In this document: one piece after another, positions 4,995 to 6,594 of the stretch | Numbering within the stretch: the first letter of the stretch is position 1 | How the letters are laid out: each line of letters begins with the position of its first letter | From: DASQDN01 sp035630195 | GTDB taxonomy: Bacteria > Acidobacteriota > Terriglobia > Bryobacterales > Bryobacteraceae | DNA length: 6,594 bases | Reading direction: 5' to 3' | NCBI GenBank assembly: GCA_035630195.1 | Contig: DASQLD010000721.1 | Span: forward strand, 1 to 6,594 | Program-made: the position numbers and the translations under genes | Notes under the pieces: generated by a model | Told to the model about the DNA's origin: nothing | Databases searched by the model: none | The model's input: the letters and a program-made list of their open reading frames with translations, nothing else

Positions 4995-5914
4995 ACGGAG
5001 GAGTTCCTTCTTACATTATGCAACCAATCGTCGAGTTCGGGCGGCAGTGGAGCCTGTAATTCGATGGTTTCGCCCGTGGATGGACTGACGAAGCGGATCT
5101 TCGAGGCGTGAAGGAAGAAGCGTCCGTAACGGGCGGCGGCGGCTCCGTACAGGGTGTCGCCAGCCACAGGATGGCCCAAACTCGCCATGTGAACGCGGAT
5201 CTGGTGGGTTCGGCCGGTCCCGATCTTGATTTCAAGGTATGTAAATCGGCCGAGGCGTTCGAGCACCTTGTAGGTCGTCAGGGCAGTTCGACCGTGGCCG
5301 GCTCGAGTCGTCATTCGAGTGCGCCTGACGGGATCGCGCGTGATGGGGGACGTGATTTTGCCGGTCACTGCTTTAACGGCGCCTTGGACTAGGGCTAAAT
5401 ACGTCTTCTCCACTTGGCGGCCGGCGAACTGCTCGGCGAGCTTTCGATGAGCGGTATCGGTGCGGGCGACTAGAAGAACGCCGCTGGTGTCCTTATCGAT
5501 GCGGTGAACGATGCCGGGCCGTTCGTCTCCGCTGATTGTGCTGAGCGTTTGAAATTGGTGAAGAAGCGCATTCACGAGCGTTCCCGAGTGTTGACCGGCG
5601 CCGGCGTGTACTACAAGACCGGCGGGCTTGTTGACGGCGATCAGGTCGCTGTCGAGATGAAGAATGTCGATCGGAATATCTTCTGCAAATGCACGTAGCG
5701 GCGTGAGCTCGGCTGGTTCAACAGCGATCTGTTCACTGCCGCGGATCGTGTAAGAGGCTTTTTGGGGCGAGCCGTCAACGAGCACACGACCGTCCTTTAT
5801 CCAGTCCTGGAGGCGGGACCGGCTGTAATCGGGCAGGCGTAGCTGCAGTAATTGGTCCAGGCGCTTGCCGCTGTCGTCGACTGTCGCGGTGATAATGGTG
5901 CGTTGAGCGGACAA
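4991..5914 (-). CDS. rluD: RluA/RluD-family 23S rRNA pseudouridine synthase
   Basis: A 307-residue enzyme that isomerises uridines to pseudouridine in rRNA. An S4 RNA-binding domain spans about 17-66 (KRLDQLLQLRLPDYSRSRLQDWIKDGRVLVDG within it). The catalytic domain starts near 83 with DSDLIAVNKPAGLVVH. Motif II HRIDKDTSG at 137-145 carries the catalytic D140. EKTYLALV supplies the conserved Y172. GTGRTHQIRVH at 232-242 is the RluA-family motif III, followed by GHPVAGDTLYG. The S4 domain, the size and the HR[IL]DKDTSG motif fit RluD (helix 69 of 23S rRNA) better than RluA, but RluC-like specificity cannot be excluded. The start is TTG at 5914: an in-frame TAG lies seven codons upstream and no other usable start codon precedes the S4 domain. 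The stop overlaps the next gene's start by 4 nt (ATGA). Confidence 0.92.
   Translation of the reverse strand: MSAQRTIITATVDDSGKRLDQLLQLRLPDYSRSRLQDWIKDGRVLVDGSPQKASYTIRGSEQIAVEPAELTPLRAFAEDIPIDILHLDSDLIAVNKPAGLVVHAGAGQHSGTLVNALLHQFQTLSTISGDERPGIVHRIDKDTSGVLLVARTDTAHRKLAEQFAGRQVEKTYLALVQGAVKAVTGKITSPITRDPVRRTRMTTRAGHGRTALTTYKVLERLGRFTYLEIKIGTGRTHQIRVHMASLGHPVAGDTLYGAAAARYGRFFLHASKIRFVSPSTGETIELQAPLPPELDDWLHNVRRNSSV
5005..5012 (-). promoter_or_regulatory. ribosome-binding site AAGAAGGA for the VWA gene, inside the rluD-like gene
   Basis: On the minus strand, AAGAAGGA ends 10 nt before the ATG at 4994. It falls within the last codons of the rluD-like gene. With the ATGA stop/start overlap it points to translation of the VWA gene by ribosomes finishing the upstream one. 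Confidence 0.5.
5891..5896 (+). promoter_or_regulatory. possible -10 element GATAAT for the hydrolase gene
   Basis: GATAAT matches TATAAT at five of six positions, 38 nt before the hydrolase ATG. It lies within the 5' end of the divergent rluD-like gene, where a promoter must sit given the 20-bp spacer. A TTGCCG at 5865-5870 would be the -35, but the 20-bp gap is too long. Weak call. Confidence 0.2.
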
Positions 5915-5926
5915 GTGTGAATTCGT

Positions 5927-5933
5927 CTTCCTC
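5927..5933 (-). promoter_or_regulatory. ribosome-binding site GAGGAAG for the rluD-like gene
   Basis: On the minus strand, GAGGAAG lies 12 nt before the TTG at 5914, a little far but plausible. It fills much of the 20-bp divergent spacer (5915-5934) and nearly touches the opposite gene's ATG at 5935. The minus-strand promoter must therefore lie inside the hydrolase coding sequence. It helps decide the TTG start. Confidence 0.35.
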
Positions 5934-5934
5934 T

Positions 5935-6594
5935 ATGATGACGTGGGCCGGTTGGGTGGTTGCTGCGGCTCTATTGTTCTGGCTGATGTCGTGGGGAGCA
6001 AGCAGGATGCTGTACTACCCGATGCGCTACCCGGGTGGTGATTGGTCGGCACAGCAGGACCTAGGCGCGCAAGATGTTTCGCTGACGGCTTCGGACGGCA
6101 CCAAGCTTCACGCGTGGTGGATTCCCGCTTCGGATTCCAAGCTTGCAACTCTGCATCTTCACGGGAACGCCGGCAACATTACCCATCGCGGATTGACTGC
6201 GAGGAACATCGTTGCAGCGGGGTCGGGAGTACTGCTGCTGGACTATCGCGGGTATGGAAAGAGCGAGGGTCGGGCGACGGAAAGGGGTTTTTATCAGGAT
6301 GCGGAAGCGGCTTATGAATATCTGGTCGCTGAGGGGTATACGTCGAGGCGGATCTTCATTCACGGGGAATCGCTGGGGACCGCGGTGGCGGCTCGTCTGG
6401 CAGAGACGAAGGCTTCAGCGGGACTCGTGCTGGAGGCGCCGTTTACTTCCGCGAGCGCTGTCGCGGGTCGGGTGCTTCCTCTATTGGGTCCCCTGTTGGT
6501 TGGTGGATACGACACCCAAGTTCGTCAGTTATGGGCCGAAACCACAGCTAAGTATTTGATTCCAGGTTCAGGCGATGGCAAAGTCTACACTACA
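5935..6594 (+). CDS. membrane-anchored alpha/beta hydrolase (COG1073-like), 3' part missing or disrupted
   Basis: Serine hydrolase of the alpha/beta fold, substrate unknown. The frame is open for 220 codons from tandem ATGs at 5935 and 5938 to the right edge. Residues 3-22 form one hydrophobic segment, probably a membrane anchor, followed by RMLYYPMRYPGGDW, a sequence typical of this family after its anchor. HLHGNAGN at 74-81 is the oxyanion-hole region. LLLDYRGYGKSEG at 100-112 is the conserved strand and turn. HGESLGTAVA at 143-152 is the nucleophile elbow with S146. EAPFTSASAVAGRVLP follows as expected. After GYDT (191-194) the family normally soon reaches a strand such as PLLIIHGxxD carrying the acid residue; here the last 26 residues contain nothing like it, in any frame. 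The acid and the catalytic His are therefore not seen. No Shine-Dalgarno is visible. It is divergent from the rluD-like gene. Confidence 0.85.
   Translation, partial: MMTWAGWVVAAALLFWLMSWGASRMLYYPMRYPGGDWSAQQDLGAQDVSLTASDGTKLHAWWIPASDSKLATLHLHGNAGNITHRGLTARNIVAAGSGVLLLDYRGYGKSEGRATERGFYQDAEAAYEYLVAEGYTSRRIFIHGESLGTAVAARLAETKASAGLVLEAPFTSASAVAGRVLPLLGPLLVGGYDTQVRQLWAETTAKYLIPGSGDGKVYTT

Noticed and set aside
4995..5012. AGGA-AC-TCCT inverted repeat near the VWA ribosome-binding site, as a translational switch
   Set aside because: Four base pairs with a two-base loop cannot form a stable hairpin.
4134..5111. 325-codon open frame on the plus strand
   Set aside because: Antisense to the VWA gene and the end of the rluD-like gene. 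The opposite strand has clear family motifs and a signal peptide, while this one has none.
6212..6559. 115-codon plus-strand frame running to a TGA near the right edge
   Set aside because: Arg/Trp-rich out-of-frame reading of the hydrolase. It does not supply the missing HGxxD strand, so it does not rescue the gene as a frameshifted continuation.

Overview
The window reads as a chromosomal piece of an Acidobacteriota bacterium, probably near the Solibacterales/Bryobacterales. This rests on a secreted protein of the type named 'VWFA-related Acidobacterial domain', two Tat-exported sulfatases, and GC-rich codon use. It is an inference from family content, since no rRNA gene is present. Genes are packed tightly. 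No stretch over 50 bases lacks a gene, and I see no tRNA, rRNA, CRISPR array, IS element or convincing hairpin terminator.

Layout, left to right: (1) 851-1, minus: a sulfamidase-like sulfatase cut by the left edge. (2) 878-2299, plus: an iduronate-2-sulfatase-like sulfatase, divergent from the first across only 26 bp. Both keep the Cys-x-Pro-Ser-Arg formylglycine motif and a twin-arginine signal, so together they probably desulfate polysaccharides or glycans outside the cytoplasm. (3) 2346-2534 and 2476-2931, plus: a 62-residue protein overlapping by 59 nt a 151-residue MNT-like nucleotidyltransferase, a compact pair with toxin-antitoxin-like architecture. (4) 4006-2942, minus: a complete RecA, convergent with the nucleotidyltransferase across 10 bp. 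(5) 4994-4056, minus: a secreted von Willebrand A-domain protein. (6) 5914-4991, minus: an RluA/RluD-family pseudouridine synthase whose TGA overlaps the VWA gene's ATG, so the two are translationally coupled. The minus-strand run is rluD-like, VWA, recA. (7) 5935-6594, plus: a membrane-anchored alpha/beta hydrolase running off the right edge, divergent from the rluD-like gene across 20 bp.

Most of the window is ordinary housekeeping and accessory content. The points most worth a second look are: the small-protein/nucleotidyltransferase pair with real dual-frame coding; an apparent break in the hydrolase near 6515, after which the expected family sequence is absent in every frame; and very short spacers with -10-like hexamers almost touching start codons, which suggest leaderless transcripts. 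I did not find a clearly new multi-gene system.
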